A stretch of 57,510 nucleotides of DNA from Chromobacterium vaccinii (GTDB lineage Bacteria > Pseudomonadota > Gammaproteobacteria > Burkholderiales > Chromobacteriaceae), in contig NZ_JZJL01000034.1 of the NCBI RefSeq assembly GCF_000971335.1, positions 1 to 57,510 on the forward strand, read 5' to 3'. The notes under the pieces are model-generated. The model was not told the DNA's origin, ran no database searches, and worked only from the letters and a program-made list of their open reading frames with translations. The translations under genes and the position numbers were made by a program. Below, one piece after another: positions 8,320 to 17,196 of this stretch (its first letter is position 1; the number at the start of each line of letters is the position of its first letter).

Positions 8320-9609
8320 ATGAGCCCGAACCTTCCCGATCTGCCCGACTTGCCCATGGTCGATCCGGCCGCCGCCGCCAGCGCCATGGCCGACGCCTAT
8401 CTGAAACTGGGCGGCCGGCAGCAGTACCCGAAACAGATGGAGCAGCTGCTGACGGAAATGCTGGCCAACCGCCAGCCCGGACTCGCCACCGCCGACCTGC
8501 CCAAATTCATCGACGACGATCCCAAAACCGTCGCCGCCCAGATGGCCGCGACCTATCAGGACATGGCCGGCAAGCGGCTGTATCCGGGTCAGGTGGAACA
8601 GCTGTTGATCGATTTGTTCGCCTACCGCGAAAGCCTGGCGCGCGCCGCCTTCAACGACGCCGGGCGGCAAAACCTGGTGGCCTTCGCCCGCGCGCCGATG
8701 CTGGATTACCTGGGCGAGCTGGTGGGCGTGGCGCGCCAGCCGGCCCAGGCGGCGGCGGCGCGGGTGACGCTGACCTTTCCGGCCTATGTCGACGGCGGGC
8801 CGAAGCAAGTGATTCTGCCCGCCGGCGCGCGCATCGCCGGCAGCGCCGCGGTTCAGTTCCAGACCACCGCCCCGCTGGCGGTGAATCTGACGGACAAGCC
8901 GCAGGATCTGGCCTGCGAGGTGGAGGCCACCGTGCCGGGCGAGGCGGGCAATCTGCCGCAGGCGGGCGATCTCAACCAGCTGCTGGATGATCCCGGAGTC
9001 AAGGTGGAGGTGGCCGGGGCGGAGAAGCCCCGGGGCGGGGCGGAGGCGGAGGACGACGAGCATCTGCGCCAGCGCATCCGGCTGGCGCCGGAAGCCTATT
9101 CCTGGGGCTCGGCCAACCGCTACCGGCTGACGGCGATGACGGCGGCGGCCGACGCGGCGGATGTGCGGGTGATTTCGCCGCGTCCGGACGGCACGGTGCA
9201 GGTGGTGGTGCTGGGGAAAGACGGCGCGCCGTCGGCCGAAACCCTGCGCCGCGTCCAGACGGCGCTGGCGGACGACAAGGCCCGCATGATCAACGACAGG
9301 ATAGAGGTGGTTCCGGCCGAGGTGGTGGATTACGCGATCCGGCTGGAAGTGGACGTGCTGACCACCCGCATCCCGGATCTGGTGTGCCGGATGGCGAAGG
9401 AGCGCTGCCAGGGATACGCGGCCAACCTGGCCCGCCGGCTGGGCGGCGACATCGTGCCGTCGCAGATCAAGACCACGCTGCACGACATCGACGGCTTGTA
9501 CGACGTGCGCGTGCTGGAGCCGGCCGACAAGCGGGTGCTGTCGTCGTCTCAATGGCCGCGCTGCGCGGCGGTGGAGGTGACGCTGGGAAGGATGGTGAGC
9601 GATGGCTGA
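8320..9609 (+). CDS. Baseplate assembly protein J, copy 1 (with duplicated N-terminus)
   Basis: A 429-residue P2 gpJ family baseplate wedge protein. The core is recognisable from LPKFIDDDP through AFNDAGRQNLVAFARAPMLD and YLGELVGV, with later blocks EDDEHLRQRIRLAPEAYS and GGDIVPSQI. Compared with copy 2 (17819) it has ~60 extra N-terminal residues that look like a second, diverged copy of its own N-terminal segment (MVDPAAAASAMADAYLKLGG against FIDDDPKTVAAQMAATYQDM). ATG 8320 follows AAGGA. The stop overlaps the I-b start by 8 nt, the same overlap as in J-2/I-c. Confidence 0.88.
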   Translation: MSPNLPDLPDLPMVDPAAAASAMADAYLKLGGRQQYPKQMEQLLTEMLANRQPGLATADLPKFIDDDPKTVAAQMAATYQDMAGKRLYPGQVEQLLIDLFAYRESLARAAFNDAGRQNLVAFARAPMLDYLGELVGVARQPAQAAAARVTLTFPAYVDGGPKQVILPAGARIAGSAAVQFQTTAPLAVNLTDKPQDLACEVEATVPGEAGNLPQAGDLNQLLDDPGVKVEVAGAEKPRGGAEAEDDEHLRQRIRLAPEAYSWGSANRYRLTAMTAAADAADVRVISPRPDGTVQVVVLGKDGAPSAETLRRVQTALADDKARMINDRIEVVPAEVVDYAIRLEVDVLTTRIPDLVCRMAKERCQGYAANLARRLGGDIVPSQIKTTLHDIDGLYDVRVLEPADKRVLSSSQWPRCAAVEVTLGRMVSDG

Positions 9610-10930
9610 GCTGCTGGTTCCGCCGCTGGCGGGCGATACGCGCGGCCGGGCTTTCGACGCGCTGTCGGCGCGCAGCGCCGGCTTCGACCTGTCGCCGGCG
9701 CTGATCTACCTGATCGACCAGACCCCGGCCGAGCTCCTGCCTCTGCTGGCCGAGCAATTCAACGTGGTCGGCCCGTTGTGGGCCTACCTGCCCGATGACG
9801 CGGCCAAGCGGCGCGCGATCAAGGAGTCGGCGGCGTGGCACCGGGCCAAGGGCTCGCCTTGGTCGGTGGAGGCCGCGCTGTCGTGGGCGGGTTATGCGGC
9901 CAAGGTGGAGGACGCCGCCGCGCCGGCCACCCGCTGGGCGGAATTCCAGCTGGAACTGGACGCGCCGGTGGACGGCGACGCCTTGCTGACGGTGCTGGAG
10001 CTGGCCCGTTTCGCCGCGCCGGCCCGCTCGCACCTGGCGCGGCTGTACGGCGGCTACGACCGCCGCGTGCTGAACGCGTCGAGCGGCGACCGCTGGTCGG
10101 ATGCCTTCCTGTCGGACGATTCCGGCGTGTGGCGGGACGGCGTGCAGCTGAGTTTTGGCCGGCGGCGGCCGCTGTCCGCGGCTTGCCCGGCGGCGGCCAC
10201 CGGGCTGGGGCGCCGGCGCGCGCATGCGTCGCGCACGCTCTACCCGGACATGCTGCGCTATGGCACCGCCCACTTCGGCGACGCGCCGGTGCTCAACCAT
10301 CCGGTGATGCGCAGCCGCCTGATCGGCCTGGGCAACAAGGAGGGATTGCGCGATCCGGTCATCCTGGCCGGCAACCCGCCTTCGCCAAGCTGGACTGGCG
10401 GCTGGGACGACAGAACATGGGGACGCTGGCTGCCGATGACGCCGCACCGGCGCACCGCCCGCGCCGCGCTGGTGCTGTCCGGCGACACGCGGCTGGGCGA
10501 GCCGAACACCCGCTTCGGCGGCTGGGCCGAAACCTCGTCCGGGCGCTTCATCTGGTCCGACTCCGCATGCAAATTGTCCGATTTCAACCCCGGCCGAACG
10601 CGTCTGGTCATCGAGGCGGTCGAGGTGGCGGCGCACGGCCTGGCGGCAGTCCGGCCCGACGATGGCGACGCGATGGGCGCGCGCACCACCCGACGTTCGT
10701 TGCACACCGGCCAGATCGACTGGCGCGGCGCGATCCGGATGGACGGCGGCCTGCGCTGGTCGGACCGGCCGCTGGCCGAGTCCACCGGTTGGCGGCTGGA
10801 GTACCGGCTGACTACCGGCGACACCGCCGGACTTGGCCCGCGCGCCGACCACTATGGCTGGCGCGGCCGCTGGGATGACCGGCGCTGGCGCGGCGATCTC
10901 TCTCTCACCCACCAAACCTTAACCACCTGA
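9602..10930 (+). CDS. Tail protein I, paralogue b (long form)
   Basis: The N-terminal ~150 residues are gpI-like (LIYLIDQTPAELLPLLAEQF, AWHRAKGSPWSVEAALS). The protein is 442 residues, about twice the size of the other gpI copies here. The extra C-terminal ~250 residues are Trp/Arg/Gly rich, with related motifs GGWDDRTWGRW and GRWDDRRWRGD and a TLYPDMLRYG segment. It overlaps J-1 by 8 nt, so it is translationally coupled. The C-terminal half may replace or carry a separate fibre adaptor, since no standard fibre follows in this module. The start has a GGAAGG upstream inside J-1. Confidence 0.78.
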   Translation: MAELLVPPLAGDTRGRAFDALSARSAGFDLSPALIYLIDQTPAELLPLLAEQFNVVGPLWAYLPDDAAKRRAIKESAAWHRAKGSPWSVEAALSWAGYAAKVEDAAAPATRWAEFQLELDAPVDGDALLTVLELARFAAPARSHLARLYGGYDRRVLNASSGDRWSDAFLSDDSGVWRDGVQLSFGRRRPLSAACPAAATGLGRRRAHASRTLYPDMLRYGTAHFGDAPVLNHPVMRSRLIGLGNKEGLRDPVILAGNPPSPSWTGGWDDRTWGRWLPMTPHRRTARAALVLSGDTRLGEPNTRFGGWAETSSGRFIWSDSACKLSDFNPGRTRLVIEAVEVAAHGLAAVRPDDGDAMGARTTRRSLHTGQIDWRGAIRMDGGLRWSDRPLAESTGWRLEYRLTTGDTAGLGPRADHYGWRGRWDDRRWRGDLSLTHQTLTT

Positions 10931-10943
10931 GGAAAACAAGCTT

Positions 10944-11426
10944 ATGGCAACCCTGACCCATAGCGGTCGCGCCGCGCTGGCTGCCGCGCTGGCGTCCCAG
11001 ACCCTGCATTTCGCCTGGGGCATCGGCCAGGCGGCCTGGGACGACAAGCCCGTTCCCGAACCGATAGACGCCACGGCGCTGGTGTCGGAAGTGGGCCGCC
11101 GCCTGATCACCGAGGTGCGCTTCGTCACCGAAGACCCGGCCGGCGAAATCGTCGTCCCCACCGGCCGCTACCGCGTTTCCAACGATCCGACGCGCCATTT
11201 GCTGCTGCGCATCGCCTTCGAGTTCGGCGACGCGCCGGCCGCGGTGATCCGCGAAGTGGCCGTTTTCGCCGGCAGCAAGACCCAGCCCGATCTGCCGGCC
11301 GGCCAGCGCTACTTCACGCCGGACCAGATCGCCGCCCCCGGCATCCTGGTCGCGCTGGAGCGCATCACCCCCATCCACCGTTCGCCGGCCACCCGCGAAA
11401 CCTTCGAACACGTCATCTCCCTGTAA
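10944..11426 (+). CDS. Phage tail-associated protein of unknown role
   Basis: A 160-residue protein 13 bp after I-b. It contains VIREVAVFAGSKTQPD, similar in style to the GGFTIREVGVFDADG block of collar-domain fibres, and LRIAFEFGDAP. It may therefore be a short form of the fibre attachment domain, but the family could not be named. GAGGAAAAC lies upstream of ATG 10944. It is probably co-transcribed with the DUF4815-type gene that follows. Confidence 0.6.
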   Translation: MATLTHSGRAALAAALASQTLHFAWGIGQAAWDDKPVPEPIDATALVSEVGRRLITEVRFVTEDPAGEIVVPTGRYRVSNDPTRHLLLRIAFEFGDAPAAVIREVAVFAGSKTQPDLPAGQRYFTPDQIAAPGILVALERITPIHRSPATRETFEHVISL

Positions 11427-11437
11427 GGATTGCAGCC

Positions 11438-13378
11438 ATGTCCAACATGCCAGACGGTTACTACAACCGTTTCGATCCGGCCAAGCATTTCGACGCCCAC
11501 CTGTTCCGGGCGAGCTATGCGGTGCAAGCGGCCGAGTTCAATGAAGTCCAGTCCAGTCTGTCCGCCCGCATCCAGGGCGTGGCCGACGCGATGTTCCGCG
11601 ACGGCAACGTGGTGCGCGACGCCCGCGTCGTCGTCCATGCCGACAGCGGCCAGGCCGTTTGCGAGGCCGGCGCCGTCTATCTGAAGGGCGCGGTGCGCGG
11701 CGTGGCGCCCAAGCAGTTGACGATTCCCGTGGTCGGCGTGGTCGCCATCGGCCTGTATCTGCAGGAGTCGGTGGTGACCGAGCTGGAAGACCCCAGCCTG
11801 CGCGATCCGGCGGTGGGCGCGCGCAACTATCAGGAAGCCGGCGCCGCGCGGCTGAAGGTGGAGGCGGTGTGGGGTTTCGCCGGCGACGGCCAGGCCGGCG
11901 AGTTCTTCCCGGTCTACCAGGTGGAAAACGGCGTGCTGCGCGCCAAGGAGCCGCCGCCGCAGCTGGACGGCGTCACCCAGGCGCTGGCGCGCTATGACCG
12001 CGACAGCTCGGGCGGCTCCTATGTGGTGTCCGGCCTGGCCGTGGCCGCCGCCGCCGATCTGCCCGGCGGCGAGCAGGTCTACACCGTCAGCGAGGGCCGC
12101 GCCCGCGTCAACGGCTACGGCGTGGAGCTCAGCACCTCGCGGCGCGTGGTCTATCCGGCCGCGGCCGATTTGCGGCCCATCGACAGCGAGCCGCATACCA
12201 GCGCCAGCGCCGGCGCCCAGCGCATCAATGTCGACCGCGCGCCCATCGCCCTGATCAGCCAAGTGCGCATCACCAAGGAAGTCACCGCCACGCTGACCCA
12301 TGGCGGCTATACCGGCGCCCAGGACCCGCTGCCGGACACTTCCGTGATCTCGGTGCTGGAAGTGAAGCAGGGCGGCACCGTTTATGCGGCCGGCACCGAT
12401 TACAAGCTCAGCGCCGGCAAGCTGGACTGGAGCCTGCCGGGCAACGAGCCGGCGCCGGGCAGCACCTACACGGTCCGCTACCAGTTCATCGCCGCGGCGC
12501 AGCCCACACAGTCCGACGCCGCCGGCTTCACCGTGGAGGGCGCGGTGGCCGGCACCCTGGTGCTGGTCAGCTACAGCCAGAAACTGCCGCGCATCGACCG
12601 CCTGGCCATCGGCGCAGACGGCGAGCTGGTGTGGATCAAGGGCGTGGCCGCCGACTGGAATCCGCAGCCGCCGGCGGTGCCGGCGTCCTTGCTGCCGCTG
12701 GCCTCCATTGTCCAGACCTGGACCCGGGACCGCGCGGTCAGCAATGACGGCGTGCGGGTGGTGCCGATGTCCGACCTGGCCGGGCTGCAAGGCCGGCTGG
12801 ACCGCATGGCCGAGCTGATCGCCCAGCAGCGGCTGACTTCGGACGCCCAACTGCGCGAAGCCGGCGCCAAGAAGGGCCTGTTCGTCGATCCTTTCCTGTC
12901 CGACGGCATGCGCGACGCCGGCATCGTCCAGGCCGCAGCCATCGTCGGCGGCGAGCTGACCCTGCCCATCGCCGCCAGCGCCGCTTCGGTGCCCAACGAT
13001 GTGTCCGACCGGACCAGTCTGGCCTTCAGCCTGGTTCCGGCGCTGGAGCAGCCGATGCGCACCGGCAGCATGAAGATCAACCCCTATCTCGCCTTCGACC
13101 CGCTGCCGGCCGCGGTGACGCTGACCCCTGCGCTGGACCGTTGGACCGAGCTGCAGACCAGCTGGGCCAGCCCGCTGACCGAGCGCCTGACGGTGGGCAG
13201 CGGCAACCGCTCCAGCGTCAGCCAGACCACCACCGACGCGCTGCTGTCCACCAGCCGCAAGCCGATCGAAACCCTGCGCTCCATCGAGGTGCGTTTCAAC
13301 GTGTCCGGCTTCGGCCCCAACGAAGCCCTGTCCAGCCTAAAGTTCGACGGCATCAGCGTCGCGCCCGCCGCCCAGTAA
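11438..13378 (+). CDS. Large tail/baseplate protein, DUF4815-type
   Basis: A 646-residue structural protein starting MSNMPDGYYNRFDPAKHFD and continuing with QAAEFNEVQSSLSARIQGV, the N-terminal pattern associated with the phage DUF4815 family. Later strand-rich blocks follow (VYTVSEGRARVNGYGVELS, then GGYTGAQDPLPDTSVISVLE), and a helical segment near residue 470. DUF4815 proteins occur in tailed phages, usually beside fibre genes, and their function is not defined. Together with the next gene it forms an adhesin-like module that takes the place of a simple fibre after I-b. Confidence 0.7.
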   Translation: MSNMPDGYYNRFDPAKHFDAHLFRASYAVQAAEFNEVQSSLSARIQGVADAMFRDGNVVRDARVVVHADSGQAVCEAGAVYLKGAVRGVAPKQLTIPVVGVVAIGLYLQESVVTELEDPSLRDPAVGARNYQEAGAARLKVEAVWGFAGDGQAGEFFPVYQVENGVLRAKEPPPQLDGVTQALARYDRDSSGGSYVVSGLAVAAAADLPGGEQVYTVSEGRARVNGYGVELSTSRRVVYPAAADLRPIDSEPHTSASAGAQRINVDRAPIALISQVRITKEVTATLTHGGYTGAQDPLPDTSVISVLEVKQGGTVYAAGTDYKLSAGKLDWSLPGNEPAPGSTYTVRYQFIAAAQPTQSDAAGFTVEGAVAGTLVLVSYSQKLPRIDRLAIGADGELVWIKGVAADWNPQPPAVPASLLPLASIVQTWTRDRAVSNDGVRVVPMSDLAGLQGRLDRMAELIAQQRLTSDAQLREAGAKKGLFVDPFLSDGMRDAGIVQAAAIVGGELTLPIAASAASVPNDVSDRTSLAFSLVPALEQPMRTGSMKINPYLAFDPLPAAVTLTPALDRWTELQTSWASPLTERLTVGSGNRSSVSQTTTDALLSTSRKPIETLRSIEVRFNVSGFGPNEALSSLKFDGISVAPAAQ

Positions 13379-13387
13379 GGAGAAACC

Positions 13388-14596
13388 ATGCCTCTCAATG
13401 CCAATAGCGCCGGCCTGCTCGCCGGCAAGTTCACCATCCCGCCCGGCGTGCCGGCCGGCGTCAAGCGCGTCGAGTTCGTCGGCGCCGGCGGCAGCCGCGG
13501 CGAGGCGGTCTTCGTCGGCCAGGGCGAGCTGCAGACCGAGCTGCGCCGGCAGATCACCCGCATCACCGAAACCCGCTGGCAGGTGGACCCGCTGGCGCAG
13601 ACCTTCACGCTGAACGCCGACACCCAGCTGGGCGGCATCGAGCTGTGGTTCACCGCCAAGGGCGCCAGCCCGGTGGCGGTGCAGATCCGCGAAACCACCA
13701 CCGGCGTGCCGTCCCGCTCGGTGCTGGCCGAAGCGCATCTGCAGCCGGCCGACATCGTCCTGTCCGGCCCCACCCGCATCCAGTTCGCCGCGCCGGTGAA
13801 CCTGCAGGGCAGCGTCGAATACGCGCTGGTGGTGCTGTGCGACGACGCCGACGCCGCGCTGGCCATCGCCGAGCTGGGCAAGTGGGACAACAGCGCCAGC
13901 CGCTGGGTGACCAGCCAGCCTTACCAGGTGGGCGTGCTGCTGTCGTCCAGCAACGCCAGCAGCTGGACCGCGCATCAGGACCGCGACATGGCCTTCCGCC
14001 TGTTGGCCGCCAGCTACGCGGTGACCGCCAGAACGGTAGACCTAGGCAAGATCGACGTGAAGAACGCCACCGACCTGATGCTGCTGTCGCTGTCCGACAG
14101 CCCGTCCGCCGCCGCCCGCGTCGAATACAGCCTGGGCCTGCCCGACGGCAGCGCGGTGCAGGTGGCCGACGGCCAGCCGGTGCGCCTGCCGGCCCCGCTG
14201 AGCGGGCAGGTTGGCGTCTCGGCCCGCCTGCTCGGCACCGAGAGCGCGTCCCCGGTGCTGTTCCCCGGCACCCAGCTGGTCAGCGGCCAGATCGCGCAGA
14301 GCGCCGACTACGTCAGCCGCGCCATTCCGGCCGGCGTCAACGCCCGGGTGCGGGTGGTGTTCGACGCGCTGATCCCGGCCGGCGCCAGCGTGACGGCTGC
14401 CGCCTCCGGCATCGACGACGGCGATGTTTTCCAGGCCGTGGCCTACCAGGGCAGCAAGCCGCTGGGCGATGGCTGGATGGAAATGACGCACGAGCTGGCT
14501 TCCATCAGCGAGGCGATGCTCCGGGTCAAGCTGACCCTGTCCGGCAACAGCGCCGCCCGGCCGCGCGTGCGCAATCTGCGCGTGATCGTGCTGTAA
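13388..14596 (+). CDS. Fibre-like beta-rich tail protein following DUF4815
   Basis: A 402-residue protein with a strong RBS (AAGGAG) 9 bp after the DUF4815-type gene. The N-terminus is a beta-hairpin-rich linker (LLAGKFTIPPGVPAGVKRVE). Residues ~65-200 look like a jelly-roll binding domain (RWQVDPLAQTFTLNADTQLG, VQIRETTTGVPSRSVLAEA). The C-terminal third resembles another beta-sandwich ending RPRVRNLRVIVL. It is probably a particle-surface protein that works with its upstream neighbour. No homology beyond general phage structural proteins was recognised. Confidence 0.65.
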   Translation: MPLNANSAGLLAGKFTIPPGVPAGVKRVEFVGAGGSRGEAVFVGQGELQTELRRQITRITETRWQVDPLAQTFTLNADTQLGGIELWFTAKGASPVAVQIRETTTGVPSRSVLAEAHLQPADIVLSGPTRIQFAAPVNLQGSVEYALVVLCDDADAALAIAELGKWDNSASRWVTSQPYQVGVLLSSSNASSWTAHQDRDMAFRLLAASYAVTARTVDLGKIDVKNATDLMLLSLSDSPSAAARVEYSLGLPDGSAVQVADGQPVRLPAPLSGQVGVSARLLGTESASPVLFPGTQLVSGQIAQSADYVSRAIPAGVNARVRVVFDALIPAGASVTAAASGIDDGDVFQAVAYQGSKPLGDGWMEMTHELASISEAMLRVKLTLSGNSAARPRVRNLRVIVL

Positions 14597-14606
14597 GGGA
14601 GGGCAG

Positions 14607-14900
14607 ATGGACAATCAGACCCCCCATCTGAACCTGCCGCTGCCGAATCCCGGCAACAGCCTGGCCGAGGACGTGCTGCGCATACGCGACGCCTTCACGG
14701 CGCTGGACCAGAAGATGGCCAGCCTGGACGCGCTGTTGTCCAGCGACGACCTCAACCTGGACACCGTGCAGGAACTGGTGGCCGCCTTCAAGCGCGCCCG
14801 CAGCGACATCGATGCCGCCGCCGCCCAGTTCGTCGATCGCAAAAACGCGGTCGACGCCCAGCTGTTAACTCTGACTGCGCTGGCCGGCGCGGGCCTGTAA
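14607..14900 (+). CDS. Small helical tail protein
   Basis: A 97-residue protein with GGGAGGG just upstream of ATG 14607. It begins with a Pro/Asn-rich stretch (LNLPLPNPGNSLAEDVLRIR) and then forms a continuous helix with heptad-like Leu/Ala spacing. Short segments of this type often occur at the N-termini of phage fibres, where they form the attachment peptide and coiled coil. It may therefore be a stand-alone adaptor for the repeat protein encoded 13 bp downstream. Confidence 0.6.
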   Translation: MDNQTPHLNLPLPNPGNSLAEDVLRIRDAFTALDQKMASLDALLSSDDLNLDTVQELVAAFKRARSDIDAAAAQFVDRKNAVDAQLLTLTALAGAGL

Positions 14901-14913
14901 ACCCGGAGGAACC

Positions 14914-16506
14914 ATGTCAAAAGATTTGCAGGAGTACCGCGCGCAATACCTGGCGCGGATCAAAAGCCAGCTGCTGGGCGCCGATCTCGGCAACGCCGGC
15001 GCCACCGATCTGGTGATGCAGTCGGCGCTGCTCAGGGCGCACAGCCTGGTCAGCAGCCTGGATCTGCAGGACATCGACTACTTGCGCGACATGAACGGCG
15101 CCGCGCTGGAAAACTATCTGCAGCAGGCGGGGAACCGCGCGCGCTTCGAGCAGCAGCTGGCCTCCGCCGGCGTGATGCCGTCCATCGTCTCCAGCGCCGC
15201 CATCATGGCCGGCGTCGCCGACAGTCCGACGGCGATGAGCGCGGTCGCCGGCAGCGCGCCGGCGATGACGGCCATCGTCGGCAATGCGCCTATCACCAAT
15301 CTGCTGCTTGGCAATGCCACCGCGATGAAGGCGGTGGCCGCCAGCGCGGTGGCCATGGTCGCCGTGATCGCCTCTCCGGCGGCGATGGCGGTCGTGGCGG
15401 TGTCGTCGACGGCGATGGCCGCGATGGCGGCGTCGACGACCGGGATGGCAGCCTTGCTGGCGAACGCGTCGGCGTGGACGAGCGTCGTGTCGTCGCCGGT
15501 TGCGATGGCAGCAGTCGCGACATCATCGACGGCGATGTCTGTTTTGCTGGCTAACCTGTCTGCGTGGGCGATCGTCGTGTCGTCGCCGACTGCGATGGCA
15601 GCCTTGGCGGCATCGTCAAGCGCGATGGCTGCGGTGGTCGCATCGTCAGCGGCAATGGCCGCGGTAGTGGCGTCATCGGTGGCCATGACGGCAGTGGCGG
15701 CATCGTCAATCGCGATGTCGGCGGCGTTGGCCTCGCCAGCGGCGATAGCCGCGGTGGTGGCGTCGCCGGTGGCGATGGCTGCTGTGGCGGGATCGTCAAC
15801 GGCGATGAATGCAATGGCGGCATCGCAGGCTGTGATGGCGGCGGTGGTGGTGACCCCTGCTGCGTTGGCGGCCGTAGTCGCATCGCTGGCTGCGATGACG
15901 GCAGTGGCGACATCATCGGTTGCAATGGCGGTGATGGTTGCATCATCGGCGGCGATGGCGGCGGCGTCGTTGTCGTCGGTTGCAATGACGGCGATAGCAT
16001 CGACAGCGATGGCTTCGGTGATCGCATCGCCGACAGCGATGGCTGCGGTGTTGGCATCGCCGACGGCGATGGCTGCGGTGGTGGCGTCCCAACCTGCGAT
16101 GACGGTCGTTGCCGCATCTGCGGCAACGATGTCCGCCTTGCTCAGTTCCGCGGTCGCCCGCGCCGCCATCTGGGCCAGCGCCACGGCTCTGGCCGCGATC
16201 CAGAACGCGCCTTCGGCGGTGCTCGATGCGCTGCAGACTCATCCGCAGGTCAGCATGATGAACAACAACCCATCCAACCTCACCGCCGTCTTTGTCAGCG
16301 GCAAGAGCATGACGCTGCGCGTGAAAAATGCCAGCGGCAACGACACGAACTACATGCGTACCTTGGCTGGCGGTTCCGGCGCTGGCGACGATGTATTCAC
16401 TACCACCAACGCTTGGGCCCCTCGGGTGAGGGCCTACAACAACCTGTGCCATTACACCTGGACCAGCAATTTCCCGTTCCAGGCTTACGTGGTGAACATG
16501 AACTAA
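14914..16506 (+). CDS. Decapeptide-repeat tail protein
   Basis: A 530-residue protein. Residues 1-85 are helical and ordinary. Residues ~91-430 are ~34 tandem 10-residue units with Ala-Met at fixed positions (Met at 98, 108, 118, 138 and so on to 358, then 366, 376, 386, 396, 406) and a Ser/Pro-rich turn, consensus near ASSxAMxAVV. The last 100 residues (from HPQVSMMNNNPSN) form a compact Asn/Thr-rich domain ending in AYVVNMN. The repeat implies a solenoid or rod; use as a fibre shaft with a C-terminal binding head is an inference. CGGAGGA precedes ATG 14914. The DNA-level repetitiveness makes the antisense frames look open, but they are shadows. Confidence 0.75.
   Translation: MSKDLQEYRAQYLARIKSQLLGADLGNAGATDLVMQSALLRAHSLVSSLDLQDIDYLRDMNGAALENYLQQAGNRARFEQQLASAGVMPSIVSSAAIMAGVADSPTAMSAVAGSAPAMTAIVGNAPITNLLLGNATAMKAVAASAVAMVAVIASPAAMAVVAVSSTAMAAMAASTTGMAALLANASAWTSVVSSPVAMAAVATSSTAMSVLLANLSAWAIVVSSPTAMAALAASSSAMAAVVASSAAMAAVVASSVAMTAVAASSIAMSAALASPAAIAAVVASPVAMAAVAGSSTAMNAMAASQAVMAAVVVTPAALAAVVASLAAMTAVATSSVAMAVMVASSAAMAAASLSSVAMTAIASTAMASVIASPTAMAAVLASPTAMAAVVASQPAMTVVAASAATMSALLSSAVARAAIWASATALAAIQNAPSAVLDALQTHPQVSMMNNNPSNLTAVFVSGKSMTLRVKNASGNDTNYMRTLAGGSGAGDDVFTTTNAWAPRVRAYNNLCHYTWTSNFPFQAYVVNMN
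15184..16203 (+). repeat. ~34 degenerate 30-bp repeats encoding a decapeptide
   Basis: The 10-residue register is unbroken for Met positions 98 to 358, then shifts by exactly two residues (next Met at 366), equal to a 6-bp loss near 15,990-16,010, and continues to about residue 430. Units differ at the nucleotide level (many synonymous and Ser/Thr/Pro/Val changes), so the array is old or rapidly diverging rather than freshly expanded. Confidence 0.9.
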
Positions 16507-16518
16507 GGAATGGCCGAC

Positions 16519-17196
16519 ATGCAAAAAGCGATCATCGATCTCAACGTCAACGCCATCGTTGGCATCGCCAACGCCGGCGCGACGGCGGAAAAAAATCAAC
16601 TACTGCTGGATCTGCCGGAGGACTTCCAGTCGGCAGACATCGCCGAGTGGGCCTATGACGGCAAGGGTCTAGTCCGCGACCCGTCAGCGTTCCTCAAACA
16701 GGCCAAATCGGCCCGCAAGGCCCGCATCAAGCTGGAGGCCGCCCACCTGATCGAGGCCGATGATTGGAAGCTGCAACGCGCCCGCGAGCGCGAGGCCGCC
16801 GGCTGGGGCACCCTGGCCGAGGTGGACGCGGCGCTGGCCGAGCGCGAGGCGATCCGCCGCTCGTCCAACGCCGCCGAGCAGGCGGTGGACGCGCTGACCG
16901 ACGCGGCGAGCGTCCAGGCTTTCGTCTGGGCGGTCGACGTCGCTGTCGCCGCTCCGCGCCGGATGACGCACAAGCAGTTCATGGCGCGCTTCACCGACGC
17001 GGAGATCCAGGCGATGCTCAAGGCCTTCGGCGACAATCCGGCGCTGCGGCCCTGGTGGGAGCGCTTCACCCTGGCGCGCGACATCAGCCTGGATGACGCG
17101 GTCACCCAGAACGGCGTCCAGGCGCTGGAGGCCGCCGGCCTGATCGGCAAGGGCCGGGCCGCCGAAGTGCTGGCCAGCGGCCCGGCCGCGGTCTGA
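16519..17196 (+). CDS. Fibre-associated chaperone-like protein B
   Basis: A 225-residue protein ending the J-1/I-b module. The C-terminal half has a pattern common in phage proteins next to fibre genes: MTHKQFMARFTDAEIQAM, then DDAVTQNGVQALEAAGLIG and a short tail. The N-terminal half is helical and charged (AFLKQAKSARKARIKLEA). An in-frame ATG at 16510 has AAGGA directly abutting it, whereas ATG 16519 has the same AAGGA 9 bases upstream, so 16519 is preferred. The role as a fibre chaperone is inferred from position. Confidence 0.6.
   Translation: MQKAIIDLNVNAIVGIANAGATAEKNQLLLDLPEDFQSADIAEWAYDGKGLVRDPSAFLKQAKSARKARIKLEAAHLIEADDWKLQRAREREAAGWGTLAEVDAALAEREAIRRSSNAAEQAVDALTDAASVQAFVWAVDVAVAAPRRMTHKQFMARFTDAEIQAMLKAFGDNPALRPWWERFTLARDISLDDAVTQNGVQALEAAGLIGKGRAAEVLASGPAAV

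Noticed and set aside
15114-16184. 356-codon minus-strand frame rich in Ala/Asp/Ile
   Set aside because: Mirror of the decapeptide repeat; the real gene on the plus strand has an RBS and flanking non-repeat domains.
15184-16203. CRISPR-like periodic repeats
   Set aside because: The 30-bp period is within a coding frame with degenerate units and no spacer/repeat alternation; no cas genes nearby.
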